Assembly (NCBI RefSeq): GCF_041596335.1
Contig: NZ_JBFHIT010000002.1
Location: 173,178-237,177, forward strand
Reading direction: 5' to 3'
Length of the DNA: 64,000 bases
Source of the DNA: Mangrovibacterium sp041596335
GTDB lineage: Bacteria > Bacteroidota > Bacteroidia > Bacteroidales > Prolixibacteraceae
Shown: positions 26,715 through 35,407 of the stretch, piece by piece
Position numbering within the stretch: the first letter of the stretch is position 1
Layout: each line of letters begins with the position of its first letter
Program-made: the position numbers and the translations under genes
The notes under the pieces: generated by a model
What the model was told of the DNA's origin: nothing
The model's input: only the letters and a program-made list of their open reading frames with translations
The model's database searches: none

Positions 26715-29069
26715 CTAGCTTATAATGACTGCATTTACCGGGCAAACCGGTCGGCAGGCATCACATTTAATGCATAATTCAGTATCGATGCTATGTATCT
26801 TATGCGGCTCAAACTTAATGGCATCAACCGGGCATTTTTGTGCACATTTTGTACATCCAATGCAATCGTCGGTAATCGAATAAGTAATCATTTCGGTACA
26901 TTTACCTGCCGGACAGTGCCCTGCAATATGCGCTTCGTACTCGTCGTGAAAATACTGCAAAGTTGTGAGAATCGGATTTGGAGCCGATTTCCCCAGATTA
27001 CACAAACTCCCACGCTTCGTCCAGTCAGCCAAATATTTCAGCTCATCGAGATCCTTGTGCGTTCCTTTTCCGGAACAAATACGGTTCAAAATATCGAGCA
27101 TTCGCTTGGTTCCGATACGGCAAAAAGTACATTTTCCGCAGGATTCGTTTTGGGTGAACGACAAAAAATAGCGGGCAATATCCACCATGCAATCATCTTC
27201 ATCCAATACAACCATTCCTCCTGAGCCCATCATCGCCCCGACGGCTGTCAACGATTGATAATCAACCCGCGTATCGGCCAGTGATGCCGGAATACATCCC
27301 CCTGAAGGGCCTCCAACCTGAACGGCTTTGAACTTTTTCTCATTCTGAACACCGCCTCCGATTTCTTCAACAATCTCACGAATCGTAATTCCCATGGGCA
27401 CTTCAATCAGTCCTCCGCGATTAATTTTACCTGCCAGTGAAAAAACTTTCGTTCCTTTTGAGTTTTCAGTTCCTATGGCCTGGTATTTTTCTTTGCCTTC
27501 GCGCAGAATGTACGGAACCTGTGCAAAGGTTTCGGTATTATTAATCAAGGTTGGGAACCCCCACAGTCCTTTTTGTGCCGGAAATGGCGGACGAATAGTC
27601 GGGAACCCCCGATTGCCTTCGATTGAGGTCATCAATGCCGTTTCTTCGCCACACACAAAAGCTCCGGCGCCTTCGTAAATTTGCAGGTCGAAGTTGAATC
27701 CTGCCCCCAGAATGTTTTCGCCAAGCAAATTTTGCTCTCTGCAATTAATCAAGGCCTGCCGGATCCGAACCACTGCAAGCGGATATTCGGCCCGAATGTA
27801 AAAATAACCTTCAGTAGCCTGCACAGCATAAGCCGCAATCAACATTCCTTCGATCACCCGATAGGGATACGATTCGAGAATCATGCGATCCATAAAAGCA
27901 CCGGGGTCTCCTTCGTCTCCGTTGCATATCAGGTATTTATGATTTGCCGTTTCCTTTTCAACCAACTCCCATTTCAGTCCGGTAAGAAAACCGGCACCTC
28001 CACGCCCCCGCAATCCGCTTTCTTTTACAAGCTGAATGACTTCTGCCCGATCCATTGCCAAAACTTTTCGCAAAGCATTAAAGCCGCCATGTGCAGAATA
28101 TTCACTCATATCCAGCGGATTAATAACACCCCGATGTTCGGTAGCAACAGGCATCTGCCGATCGAGAAAACCGGACACCATTTCTTCTCTCACATCCAAT
28201 GCATATCGCTCAACACCTTCCCATGCCTCATCAGTCTGCATTTTCTCCAGAAAACTGTACGATTTTGCCTTGAGACGCCCTAGTAAGCTTTTCGATTTAA
28301 AGTGCGAATTGATAATGTCGGAGACCTCATTCGGTTTCACCCGAGCATATAACTTGTGATTTTTCTGCTCGTCGATTACTTCGAGCAATGGAACTTGGTG
28401 GCACATGCCAACGCAGCCTACATTTTTGAGCTGCAGGTTAATACCAGTTCCAATAATTGTATTTTCGACTTCCTGTTTAACTTCTTCGCTCCCACTTGCG
28501 ACACAACAAGACCCCAGACCAATACGAATCTCCCCCTGAAACTCGCTGCCATCGGCATTACGAAATTGCTTCCGACCACCTAGTTTTCCAACCTGGCTTT
28601 CAAAATCAGCGATTACCGATTCTACTTTATCGGAGGTCACATGTCCGTAAGTAACATCGTCGACCTGAACTACGGGAGCCAAAGTACAGCAGCCCAAACA
28701 AGCAACTTTTTCCAACGTATAAGTTCCCGTGTTATCGGTCAGCTCACCATCGGTCAGTTTAAAATGACGTTTAAATGAATCGTACACCTGCATTGCCCCT
28801 TTTACATGGCAAGCTGTTCCAACGCATACTTTAATCATGTGGCGACCCGCCGGTTTTAACCTGAATTGCGAATAGAACGTTGCCACTCCGGTGATATTTT
28901 CGGGGGTGATATCGGTATGTGTAACCAGGTGACGCAAAGCCTCTTCGGGTAAATAATTGAAGCGATTCTGAATTTGCTGTAAAATCGGTATCAGCGACTT
29001 CTTACTATGTCCCAGTTCTTGAATAATCTCATCAACCTGTTGGGTAATATTTTGAATTTCTTCTGCCAT
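26715..29069 (-). CDS. NuoE-NuoF fusion with extra 2Fe-2S and two 4Fe-4S sites
   Basis: A soluble NAD(H)-linked flavoprotein of 784 residues. Order: NuoE-like thioredoxin-fold 2Fe-2S domain (CVGTAC, CLGCC), a second such domain as in HydB/HndC (CCVASGS, GCVGMC), the NuoF core with FMN/NADH motifs GRGGAGFLTGLKWE and NGDEGDPGAFMDRMILE, an SLBB part, the 4Fe-4S site ESCGKCTFCRIGT, and a C-terminal 2[4Fe-4S] ferredoxin (CIGCTKCAQKCP, CIKCDACRPVCP). This is the diaphorase unit of NADH-dependent hydrogenases and flavin-bifurcating enzymes, here with NuoE fused on. I chose the ATG 1 nt behind the previous stop; the ATG at 29126 lies inside the upstream gene. Confidence 0.93.
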   Translation of the reverse strand: MAEEIQNITQQVDEIIQELGHSKKSLIPILQQIQNRFNYLPEEALRHLVTHTDITPENITGVATFYSQFRLKPAGRHMIKVCVGTACHVKGAMQVYDSFKRHFKLTDGELTDNTGTYTLEKVACLGCCTLAPVVQVDDVTYGHVTSDKVESVIADFESQVGKLGGRKQFRNADGSEFQGEIRIGLGSCCVASGSEEVKQEVENTIIGTGINLQLKNVGCVGMCHQVPLLEVIDEQKNHKLYARVKPNEVSDIINSHFKSKSLLGRLKAKSYSFLEKMQTDEAWEGVERYALDVREEMVSGFLDRQMPVATEHRGVINPLDMSEYSAHGGFNALRKVLAMDRAEVIQLVKESGLRGRGGAGFLTGLKWELVEKETANHKYLICNGDEGDPGAFMDRMILESYPYRVIEGMLIAAYAVQATEGYFYIRAEYPLAVVRIRQALINCREQNLLGENILGAGFNFDLQIYEGAGAFVCGEETALMTSIEGNRGFPTIRPPFPAQKGLWGFPTLINNTETFAQVPYILREGKEKYQAIGTENSKGTKVFSLAGKINRGGLIEVPMGITIREIVEEIGGGVQNEKKFKAVQVGGPSGGCIPASLADTRVDYQSLTAVGAMMGSGGMVVLDEDDCMVDIARYFLSFTQNESCGKCTFCRIGTKRMLDILNRICSGKGTHKDLDELKYLADWTKRGSLCNLGKSAPNPILTTLQYFHDEYEAHIAGHCPAGKCTEMITYSITDDCIGCTKCAQKCPVDAIKFEPHKIHSIDTELCIKCDACRPVCPVNAVIIS

Positions 29070-29070
29070 A

Positions 29071-30942
29071 TCAATTTGCTCCAATGCAATAAAGTTTTTC
29101 AACTCCACGTAAATACATTTTGCCATTTGAAAAGATGGGCGTACTAAACGCTTTTTCGCCTAAATTCGATTCAGAAACCAAGCTAAATTCTTTGGCCATT
29201 TTCGCGACGTACATATTTCCACTCATATCGATGGCATACAAATTTCCATCGGCGTAAACCGGCGAGGAATAAAAACCGGCTGCGGCTTCGTATTCCCAGC
29301 ATTTTTCGCCGGTCTTTGCATCGTAACAAGCTAGTACGCCATAACTTGTTGCAACCACCAACAAGCCGTTTGTTGCCAGCGGACTGGCTGCTTCGGGCAG
29401 ATATTCCTGCTCTTCCCAGATAATTTCCGGCGTTGAACCCGGCTTTATGGCAGCCAAGGTAGCGTATTCGTTTGCAGCATAAACCAGTCCATTTGAATAG
29501 GCTATCGAAGGACCTACTTCACCCATCATACAATCAACCGACCACAATTCCTTTCCTGTTTCGGGATCGTAACCGGCAACCAATGGATCAGCCGTCAAAA
29601 TGACTTCATCCCGCGAGCCTGTGTTAACCAGTACCGGCGATGCCCAGGAGATTTTCACATTCCTGGTGGTCTCCCATTTTGGTGAACCATCGGCAGTAGA
29701 AAGAGCGATCAACTTTCCCCCTTTGTTGGTATCATATTGAATCAGTAATTTGTCCTTATATACGATCAATGACGACGAATGACCGTAGTGATTATCTGGA
29801 ACGCCCAGATTTTTACTCCAAACACGTTTGCCTGAGAAATCCAGCGCAACGACATCACCTGTCGCAAAAATCGCAAAAACAAAATTACCGTTTGTAGCAG
29901 CAGTAGACGCAGCCAACCCCGTATCCTCAGTAACTTTGGGCATTTTAGCCGGTGATCCGGGAATATTGTCTGCCGTTGCCTCCCAGAGTAGTTTGCCCGA
30001 ATTTTTATCGAAGCAATAAATCATTCGCGCTGCATTGTCTGCTCCGGTCAGGAATAGTTTGTCATTCCAAAGTACCGGCGAACTGTATCCGTGTTTCGGA
30101 ACTTTCACACTCCACAAAATATTTGTTCCCGATGCTCCATCGAAAGCCTTTGTAAATCCTTTTTGGTATGTGATCCCATCGCCATCCGGTCCACGAAAGA
30201 ATGGTACATTTTTCCTGATTTCTTCCTTGCCGGGCAGTTTTGACGCTGTTGGCTTTGGAGCGATGTCCACTTCCTGTTTCAACTCAACCTTCTCGCTTTG
30301 CGCGGCCTGAGTAAGCTCTTCGCTTACTGTCTCAACGCTATTCTCATCCGTTTTAATATTTTCGACTACTGAATCAGCCACTACAACCGAAGTTTCATCA
30401 ATTGGCTGCGCGACAATTAACTCGACAGATGAGTTAACGTTTGTCTGAACCTGGGCAACGGAATCGTATCGATCCAACAGATTATTGGAAAAGAAGCCAG
30501 ACAGCAGAGCCAACAGGAACATTCCGACTCCTGCATAAATGACACCGTTTCGGGCGATTTTTTTATCCAGAAAAGGATTCTTTTCGATCGAATCGAGTTC
30601 ATCGAGATCGTTTCGCAGTGCTTTTTGCCATTGGAGCGCCAAAACCAAGATCAAGACACCCAGAATTAGCATCCAACTACCGGTGCGTATTTGCCATTGG
30701 CTGGTGAAATAAGCTTTCCGAATCAACAAGTCCAGTGCACGAATATTTTCTTTCAACACCTCATCGTTCGGATTTTGGTGAAGCTGCTCAACCAAGGCTT
30801 TAAGAGCAGGGCTTTCCAACGGATCGATTGATTTTAGCTGAATAAAATTGGCAATCAGCATCACACTAACAATCAAGCTAAAAATAGCGGAAGCCCAAGC
30901 CAGTCCACGAGCTATTTTCTTTTTATCATTTAGACTCATCAT
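29071..30942 (-). CDS. Membrane-anchored PQQ-like beta-propeller protein (B)
   Basis: A 623-residue protein. Three predicted TM segments (about 14-33, 88-104, 132-152) are followed by a Glu/Val/Ser-rich linker (about 160-235) and then VPFFRGPDGDG, the FRG motif that opens propeller proteins in this operon. About seven PQQ-like repeats fill the rest (FDKNSGKLLWEA, YDPETGKELWSVD, YDAKTGEKCWEYE). With three TMs and a cytoplasmic N-terminus the propeller should face the periplasm. There is no CXXCH. It stands between the NapH-like gene (4 nt) and the NuoE-NuoF fusion gene (1 nt), so it may be the scaffold that joins the two halves of the system. Confidence 0.9.
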   Translation of the reverse strand: MMSLNDKKKIARGLAWASAIFSLIVSVMLIANFIQLKSIDPLESPALKALVEQLHQNPNDEVLKENIRALDLLIRKAYFTSQWQIRTGSWMLILGVLILVLALQWQKALRNDLDELDSIEKNPFLDKKIARNGVIYAGVGMFLLALLSGFFSNNLLDRYDSVAQVQTNVNSSVELIVAQPIDETSVVVADSVVENIKTDENSVETVSEELTQAAQSEKVELKQEVDIAPKPTASKLPGKEEIRKNVPFFRGPDGDGITYQKGFTKAFDGASGTNILWSVKVPKHGYSSPVLWNDKLFLTGADNAARMIYCFDKNSGKLLWEATADNIPGSPAKMPKVTEDTGLAASTAATNGNFVFAIFATGDVVALDFSGKRVWSKNLGVPDNHYGHSSSLIVYKDKLLIQYDTNKGGKLIALSTADGSPKWETTRNVKISWASPVLVNTGSRDEVILTADPLVAGYDPETGKELWSVDCMMGEVGPSIAYSNGLVYAANEYATLAAIKPGSTPEIIWEEQEYLPEAASPLATNGLLVVATSYGVLACYDAKTGEKCWEYEAAAGFYSSPVYADGNLYAIDMSGNMYVAKMAKEFSLVSESNLGEKAFSTPIFSNGKMYLRGVEKLYCIGAN

Positions 30943-30946
30943 TCTA

Positions 30947-32212
30947 TTAATTTTCTTTTTTTACCGGGCAATAATCCAGACAACGTGCACAACTCAAACA
31001 ATTGGTTCTATCAGCTTCATAGTCGGTACGTCGACGATACGACGACAAGTTCACCAACACAAGACCAACCACCAAGCCAAGAAAAGCGCCCATCAACCAT
31101 CCTCCCCAGTAAAACTGGCTCTCAATTTTTTGCGCTTCCAAAACCAGTTCGTCCATTGTTTTGCCCATCTGCATGAATGTTCGGGCATCTATATTGTCTT
31201 GATCAAATCGGACATCCGGATTGGCAACCAGCATTTCTGCCAGATAAACTGTTTTGTTGAATTTCGCCAACGTACTGTGTATCATCGATCCGGAAAGTCC
31301 GCCAATGCCCATCCACAAAGGGATAAACAGCAAATAATTCATCAATCGTTTTACATTGGTTCGGCGATTTCCCTCGTCGAGTTGTGGTTCTTCAATGGCA
31401 CCAAAGGGGCACGAATTGGCACACAACTTACATTGAATGCACGCTGATGGAGTTATTGTCAAATGCTTTTTCGAGAAAGAAGACATCCATCCCAGCAAAA
31501 CACCGTAAGGACAAAAGAAACGGCAGTATGGACGAGCGACAAACACGCCAACCAGCAAAAACAAAGCTCCGAGTAACAACATCTCAAAGGTTCCATCGAA
31601 ACGAAAAAAGCCAACAAACGGATCGTACCGACAGATTAGAAACTCGGTTTTGGTGGCCGCATACAACACTGCCAGCGACAAATAAACGTATGGAATCAAT
31701 CCTAAAACCTTTTGCAACCATCGGGGCAGTTCGATCGGTTTAAAAGCAACCAAGTCCTGAATTGCTCCAAGGGGACAAACACCTCCGCAAAATGTTCTTC
31801 CCGCGAAGAGCGCGACAATCAATGGAATCAGGAAAAACAGCAAGGCTGAAAGGGGTAAAATATAACTTGGATCGAAGATCGCTAGTACCACATTCTGAAT
31901 GGATCCGATGGAGCAAATACAACCTTCACGATAAAATCCAAAATACAACAAGGAAAAGACAGAAGTCCATAAAACACCTTTGCGCGAGCGCCGCTTCAAC
32001 ACCAGCCAACTCACCAGCACTAATGCAGCTATAAGAACCAGCACATCCAGATATTCCAGGGCTAAACCTCGAGGAAGCGGTTGTTGTGTTGAAGGTTGAA
32101 CGTATCCGGTTTCGAATTCGGGCTTCGGAAAGCGCTGCTGTTGGGCAAACGAACTAAGAGTCAGGCAGGCCACAAACACCATCAGGAACAGTTTTATCAC
32201 TCTCTTTTTCAT
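30947..32212 (-). CDS. NapH/NosR-like membrane 4Fe-4S protein
   Basis: A 421-residue integral membrane protein. An N-terminal signal-like segment (1-23) is followed by several TMs. It has the NapH/NosR/CcoG-type membrane motifs GRTFCGGVCPLGAIQDL and ARPYCRFFCPYGVLLG, a classic ferredoxin motif CIQCKLCANSCP, and a second one at the very C-terminus, CLSCARCLDYCP. An extra CIC pair lies in REGCICSIGSIQN. NapH-type proteins pass electrons from the quinol pool to periplasmic partners. The next gene upstream encodes a NapG/MauM-like ferredoxin, 3 nt away, as in napGH. No FMN-binding domain of NosR type is seen. Confidence 0.88.
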   Translation of the reverse strand: MKKRVIKLFLMVFVACLTLSSFAQQQRFPKPEFETGYVQPSTQQPLPRGLALEYLDVLVLIAALVLVSWLVLKRRSRKGVLWTSVFSLLYFGFYREGCICSIGSIQNVVLAIFDPSYILPLSALLFFLIPLIVALFAGRTFCGGVCPLGAIQDLVAFKPIELPRWLQKVLGLIPYVYLSLAVLYAATKTEFLICRYDPFVGFFRFDGTFEMLLLGALFLLVGVFVARPYCRFFCPYGVLLGWMSSFSKKHLTITPSACIQCKLCANSCPFGAIEEPQLDEGNRRTNVKRLMNYLLFIPLWMGIGGLSGSMIHSTLAKFNKTVYLAEMLVANPDVRFDQDNIDARTFMQMGKTMDELVLEAQKIESQFYWGGWLMGAFLGLVVGLVLVNLSSYRRRTDYEADRTNCLSCARCLDYCPVKKEN

Positions 32213-32215
32213 TCG

Positions 32216-32824
32216 TTAGCTGGTTGGGTTTTGTGTTTCGGATGAGTGTTGGTTATTCCAATCGCCTTTGATGAGATAGGGCTGCGAGGCAGGAACACGC
32301 TGAAAAGCTTCAGCCGGACATACCCGCGCGATGGAACATTCGTTGCAGTTTACACAAACATTGTGGCGCACCTGCAGATGTAGCGATCCGTTGCCAAATG
32401 CGGTGCACCCTTCAACACATATGCCGCACCCGATGCACAAATCTTCTTCAATTTCATATTCAAAATAAGGTTCTTCAACAAACTTTCGGCGAATGGCAGA
32501 TGTCGGGCACAATTGGTTCTCAGCCGCGGTTGAACGGGCATTCGCATTTGGCTTGAGATACCCGCCACACAAATCACAATAGCCGCACAAATCGTATGCA
32601 TGGACACATTTCACCGCTGAAGGAGTCATCACGCAATAGTCGGCACAACGCCCGCATGCAACACATTTAAACGGGTCGAGCTGCCAAACCGTATCATCGG
32701 CATGCACACGCAATGCCGCCATTCCACCGATGGTTGCCAGTCCAAAGCCCATCCCCAAACGCATGGATTTCCGGATGAACTCACGGCGGTTGGTTCGTTT
32801 ATTTTTTTGCTTATCGTCGTTCAT
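32216..32824 (-). CDS. Tat-exported polyferredoxin, NapG/MauM-like
   Basis: A 202-residue periplasmic ferredoxin. The twin-arginine signal NRREFIRKSMRLGMGFG precedes four cysteine groups: CVACGRCADYC, CGYCDLC with later LCP, CIGCGICVEGC and CVNCNECSIARVCP, enough for up to four 4Fe-4S clusters as in NapG/MauM. Start chosen at the ATG 14 nt inside the previous gene; an ATG at 32866 would give a longer N-region before the RR motif. It is followed 3 nt later by the NapH-like gene. It probably shuttles electrons between the membrane protein and periplasmic partners. Confidence 0.88.
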   Translation of the reverse strand: MNDDKQKNKRTNRREFIRKSMRLGMGFGLATIGGMAALRVHADDTVWQLDPFKCVACGRCADYCVMTPSAVKCVHAYDLCGYCDLCGGYLKPNANARSTAAENQLCPTSAIRRKFVEEPYFEYEIEEDLCIGCGICVEGCTAFGNGSLHLQVRHNVCVNCNECSIARVCPAEAFQRVPASQPYLIKGDWNNQHSSETQNPTS

Positions 32825-33008
32825 TTTTTCTGTTTTTCTGAGCTTGTTCCAAATCGCACGAAGCATATTTCCGGCAAGCTTTGCAGGCCTCGTTGTCGCT
32901 GCAAGTCCAGTCGATTCTATTATTGGCAGTCAGTACTACCACGCCTCCGGTTATAGCCGCCAGAATTCCAACGCGAGCCGATTGTCTGAAAAATTCTCGT
33001 CGGTTCAT
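32811..33008 (-). CDS. Tiny Tat-exported protein with four cysteines
   Basis: Only 65 residues. The N-terminus NRREFFRQSARVGILAA is a textbook twin-arginine signal followed by a hydrophobic stretch to about residue 27. The mature part has C-x5-C-x2-C-x4-C (CSDNEACKACRKYASC) and an Arg/Lys-rich tail. Four cysteines in 16 residues on a Tat substrate suggest that it folds around a metal or iron-sulfur centre before export, as for its larger neighbour. It overlaps the NHL gene upstream by 4 nt and the polyferredoxin gene downstream by 14 nt. No family name was recognised. Confidence 0.82.
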   Translation of the reverse strand: MNRREFFRQSARVGILAAITGGVVVLTANNRIDWTCSDNEACKACRKYASCDLEQAQKNRKNERR

Positions 33009-33976
33009 TTGTCTTGTTTTTTCAGTTCAAAAAATCGAATTTGATTACGGCTGAAATCCAACAGCACGACCCGTCCTTCGGCATCGACACAGACATCGGG
33101 AGCCGGACTGTCCTCGTCAAACTGATCTGGAGCAGCTACCACACCGAGGTAGCTGCCGTGCTGATCGTAAACTTTAACACGTACGATTCCTTTTTCGCTC
33201 GTAATAAATTTATCTTCAGCCGCCATGCTGATGTGCACCGGGTTACAACAACCGCTAAACCCCTCCGTATTCGCCGATGAGCTGCTCCATGATGTGCGAA
33301 AACTGCCGTCGGCGTTAAAGTTAATTAGGCTATGCTCGCCTGGATTCACCGCCCACAGAAACCCATCTTCACTCAAATCCAAATCGAAATGGGGACTAGG
33401 AATGGTGAATCCATCAATCCCTTTCTGCTCATCGCGTTCGCCTAGTTTGTTAATTAATTTACCATCACGCGCAAACTGAAGAATCAATCGATTTCCGGCA
33501 TCAGCGACAAAAACAAAATTGTCGTCGACGGCCAATGAAGTCAAAACCGAACGCGGCCCCATTTCAGGCCAGGCCTGCTTTTGATCGCCGTTTTTTGAAA
33601 ACTCCATAACCCGGTTATTAAATGCAAGCCAAATCGATTGATCAATAGCAATGGCTGTGGCTACCGCCGGTAGTGGCAATACTTTCAATATTTGCCCCGA
33701 GGTAGCAACAAAAACAAGGCTGCTATCAACTGCCACAAATAAGGTGTCGTGACTAATAGCCAAGGCGTGGCATTCGTCTGCTTTAAGCTGGATCGCCTTG
33801 GTTTCCTGATATAAGATCTCACTTGAATCAACTTTTGCATATTCCCCTAAATTCAACTCATAGGGATTTTTCACCGATTTGCCCTTGCGATTGTTGATAA
33901 AATCGCGGCCAATGATAGCGCTAATCGCGATCGCCGCAACGACCAGGAAAATATTGATTAGTTTTCGGTTTTTCAT
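33005..33976 (-). CDS. NHL-repeat beta-propeller with a GCCNP motif
   Basis: A 323-residue protein with one N-terminal membrane anchor or signal (about 7-22) and a six-bladed NHL-type propeller (VADAGNRLILQFARDGKLI, FDLDLSEDGFLWAVNPGEH). The block GCCNPVHISM, with two adjacent cysteines, followed by TSEKGIVRVKVYD is a motif I recognise from NHL proteins of anaerobes encoded next to Fe-S proteins; it may hold a metal or disulfide. It overlaps the tiny Tat protein gene by 4 nt, which argues for a close functional link. Periplasmic, probably a docking or sensing partner. Confidence 0.86.
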   Translation of the reverse strand: MKNRKLINIFLVVAAIAISAIIGRDFINNRKGKSVKNPYELNLGEYAKVDSSEILYQETKAIQLKADECHALAISHDTLFVAVDSSLVFVATSGQILKVLPLPAVATAIAIDQSIWLAFNNRVMEFSKNGDQKQAWPEMGPRSVLTSLAVDDNFVFVADAGNRLILQFARDGKLINKLGERDEQKGIDGFTIPSPHFDLDLSEDGFLWAVNPGEHSLINFNADGSFRTSWSSSSANTEGFSGCCNPVHISMAAEDKFITSEKGIVRVKVYDQHGSYLGVVAAPDQFDEDSPAPDVCVDAEGRVVLLDFSRNQIRFFELKKQDK

Positions 33977-33981
33977 TTTTT

Positions 33982-35406
33982 CTATTTACTAATGTCGAGG
34001 CAAAACATGGTTTTCGAATCACGAAGCAAAAGCAAACCGTCGGCAATAGCTAAAGGTGCCCAGGCATCGTGTCCTTCAAATATTTTCTTTTGAGCCAGTT
34101 GAATATATTCATTGGCATCGGGTTTCACCATTGTCAGGGTGCCATCATCGCTCAGGATATACATTTTATCGTCTGCTATCAGATAGGGGCCAAGGCCAAA
34201 ACGGCTGACTTTCCCGGATGTCCAGCGGACCTTTTGCACATCATTTGGATCGACACAGACCAACTGGTTACGGAATGCACCGCCATCTTTAGGTAAGATG
34301 CCATACACGAAACCTTTATACAGGATCGGCGTTTGCTGCTCACTAGCCAGTCCGTCTTTGGGAGCGTATTTTGTTAAAACATCAACCTTGAACCCCTCTC
34401 CTTCAGGCGAAACCTTAATTTCCATTCCTCCGGCTCCATAGCCTGCTGTCAGAAAAATCTTTCCGTCCGGAAAAATTAATGGAGATGGCGCCACTACCGA
34501 GAACCGCCATTCATCGCAATACCACAAGACAGTCCCTTCATCGTCTCCTTCGGCTGAAATGCCACATATACCTCCATTGGCGCTGTACACATACATCTTT
34601 TTGCCGTTTAATGTCATTGGCATAATGGAGGAATGGGACATGTTATATTGAAGGTCGTTTGGGCATTCCCAAAGCTTTTCACCCGTTTGCAGATCAAGAG
34701 CAATCATCAGTTTGCTTCCGGCCGGAGCCAGTATCACTTTTTCACCATCAATCATCGGACATTGAGCAGTGTACCACTGTGGAATTTCTGATCCATACTC
34801 TTTAACCAGGTCTATTCCCCAGAGATAATCGCCGGTATGGCGGTCGACACACATCACCTGGCAACGAGGTCCGATGGTGACCACATAGTTTTCGGTAACC
34901 GCCGGGACGGTGCGCGACATGCCGTGATTACGTTTGACATGAATTCCATACGACCGTCGCCAGATCTCTTTCCCATCTTCAAGCGAAAAACAGCGCAAAG
35001 CGTCTTCGCGTGCTTCCTCATCGTAGTCCATTAAGTACACCAGTCCTTTGTAAATTGCAGGTCCGGCGTGCCCTTCGCCAAGTTCAACCGACCATCGTAT
35101 TTTGGGTTCATCAGCATTCCAGGAGTCCTTTAGGTTTTGCTTTTCACTGACAATATTATCGTAATTCGCTCCGCGAAAACGAGGCCAGGTCCCCGAAAAA
35201 TTAGACTCTTTAGATTCACCAAAAAGTTGAAATTTCTCTCCAATTTTAATGATCTCCTGCACCAGACTTCCCTTTTCGCGATTGTCTTCACCAGGAGTAC
35301 TCGGTTTCATTTTCTTTACCGGATCGTTGCCAAGCCAAAAAACAAACGCTGACAGCCCCATGAGGACTGCCAACACGAGCAATATATTTACAACGTTTTT
35401 CTTCAC
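33982..35406 (-). CDS. Membrane-anchored PQQ-like beta-propeller protein (C)
   Basis: A 474-residue protein with one N-terminal membrane anchor (about 7-26), a polar linker, and the opening motif TWPRFRGANYDN. Propeller repeats follow, such as FSLEDGKEIWRRS, VDRHTGDYLWGIDL and LDLQTGEKLWECP. Several cysteines lie on the blades (RCQVMCVD, GGICGIS, LWYCDEW) but no CXXCH. It is larger than its two upstream relatives. It lies 1 nt behind gene D and 5 nt before the NHL gene. Periplasmic orientation is inferred from the single N-terminal anchor; ligand and partner unknown. Confidence 0.88.
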   Translation of the reverse strand: MKKNVVNILLVLAVLMGLSAFVFWLGNDPVKKMKPSTPGEDNREKGSLVQEIIKIGEKFQLFGESKESNFSGTWPRFRGANYDNIVSEKQNLKDSWNADEPKIRWSVELGEGHAGPAIYKGLVYLMDYDEEAREDALRCFSLEDGKEIWRRSYGIHVKRNHGMSRTVPAVTENYVVTIGPRCQVMCVDRHTGDYLWGIDLVKEYGSEIPQWYTAQCPMIDGEKVILAPAGSKLMIALDLQTGEKLWECPNDLQYNMSHSSIMPMTLNGKKMYVYSANGGICGISAEGDDEGTVLWYCDEWRFSVVAPSPLIFPDGKIFLTAGYGAGGMEIKVSPEGEGFKVDVLTKYAPKDGLASEQQTPILYKGFVYGILPKDGGAFRNQLVCVDPNDVQKVRWTSGKVSRFGLGPYLIADDKMYILSDDGTLTMVKPDANEYIQLAQKKIFEGHDAWAPLAIADGLLLLRDSKTMFCLDISK

Positions 35407-35407
35407 T

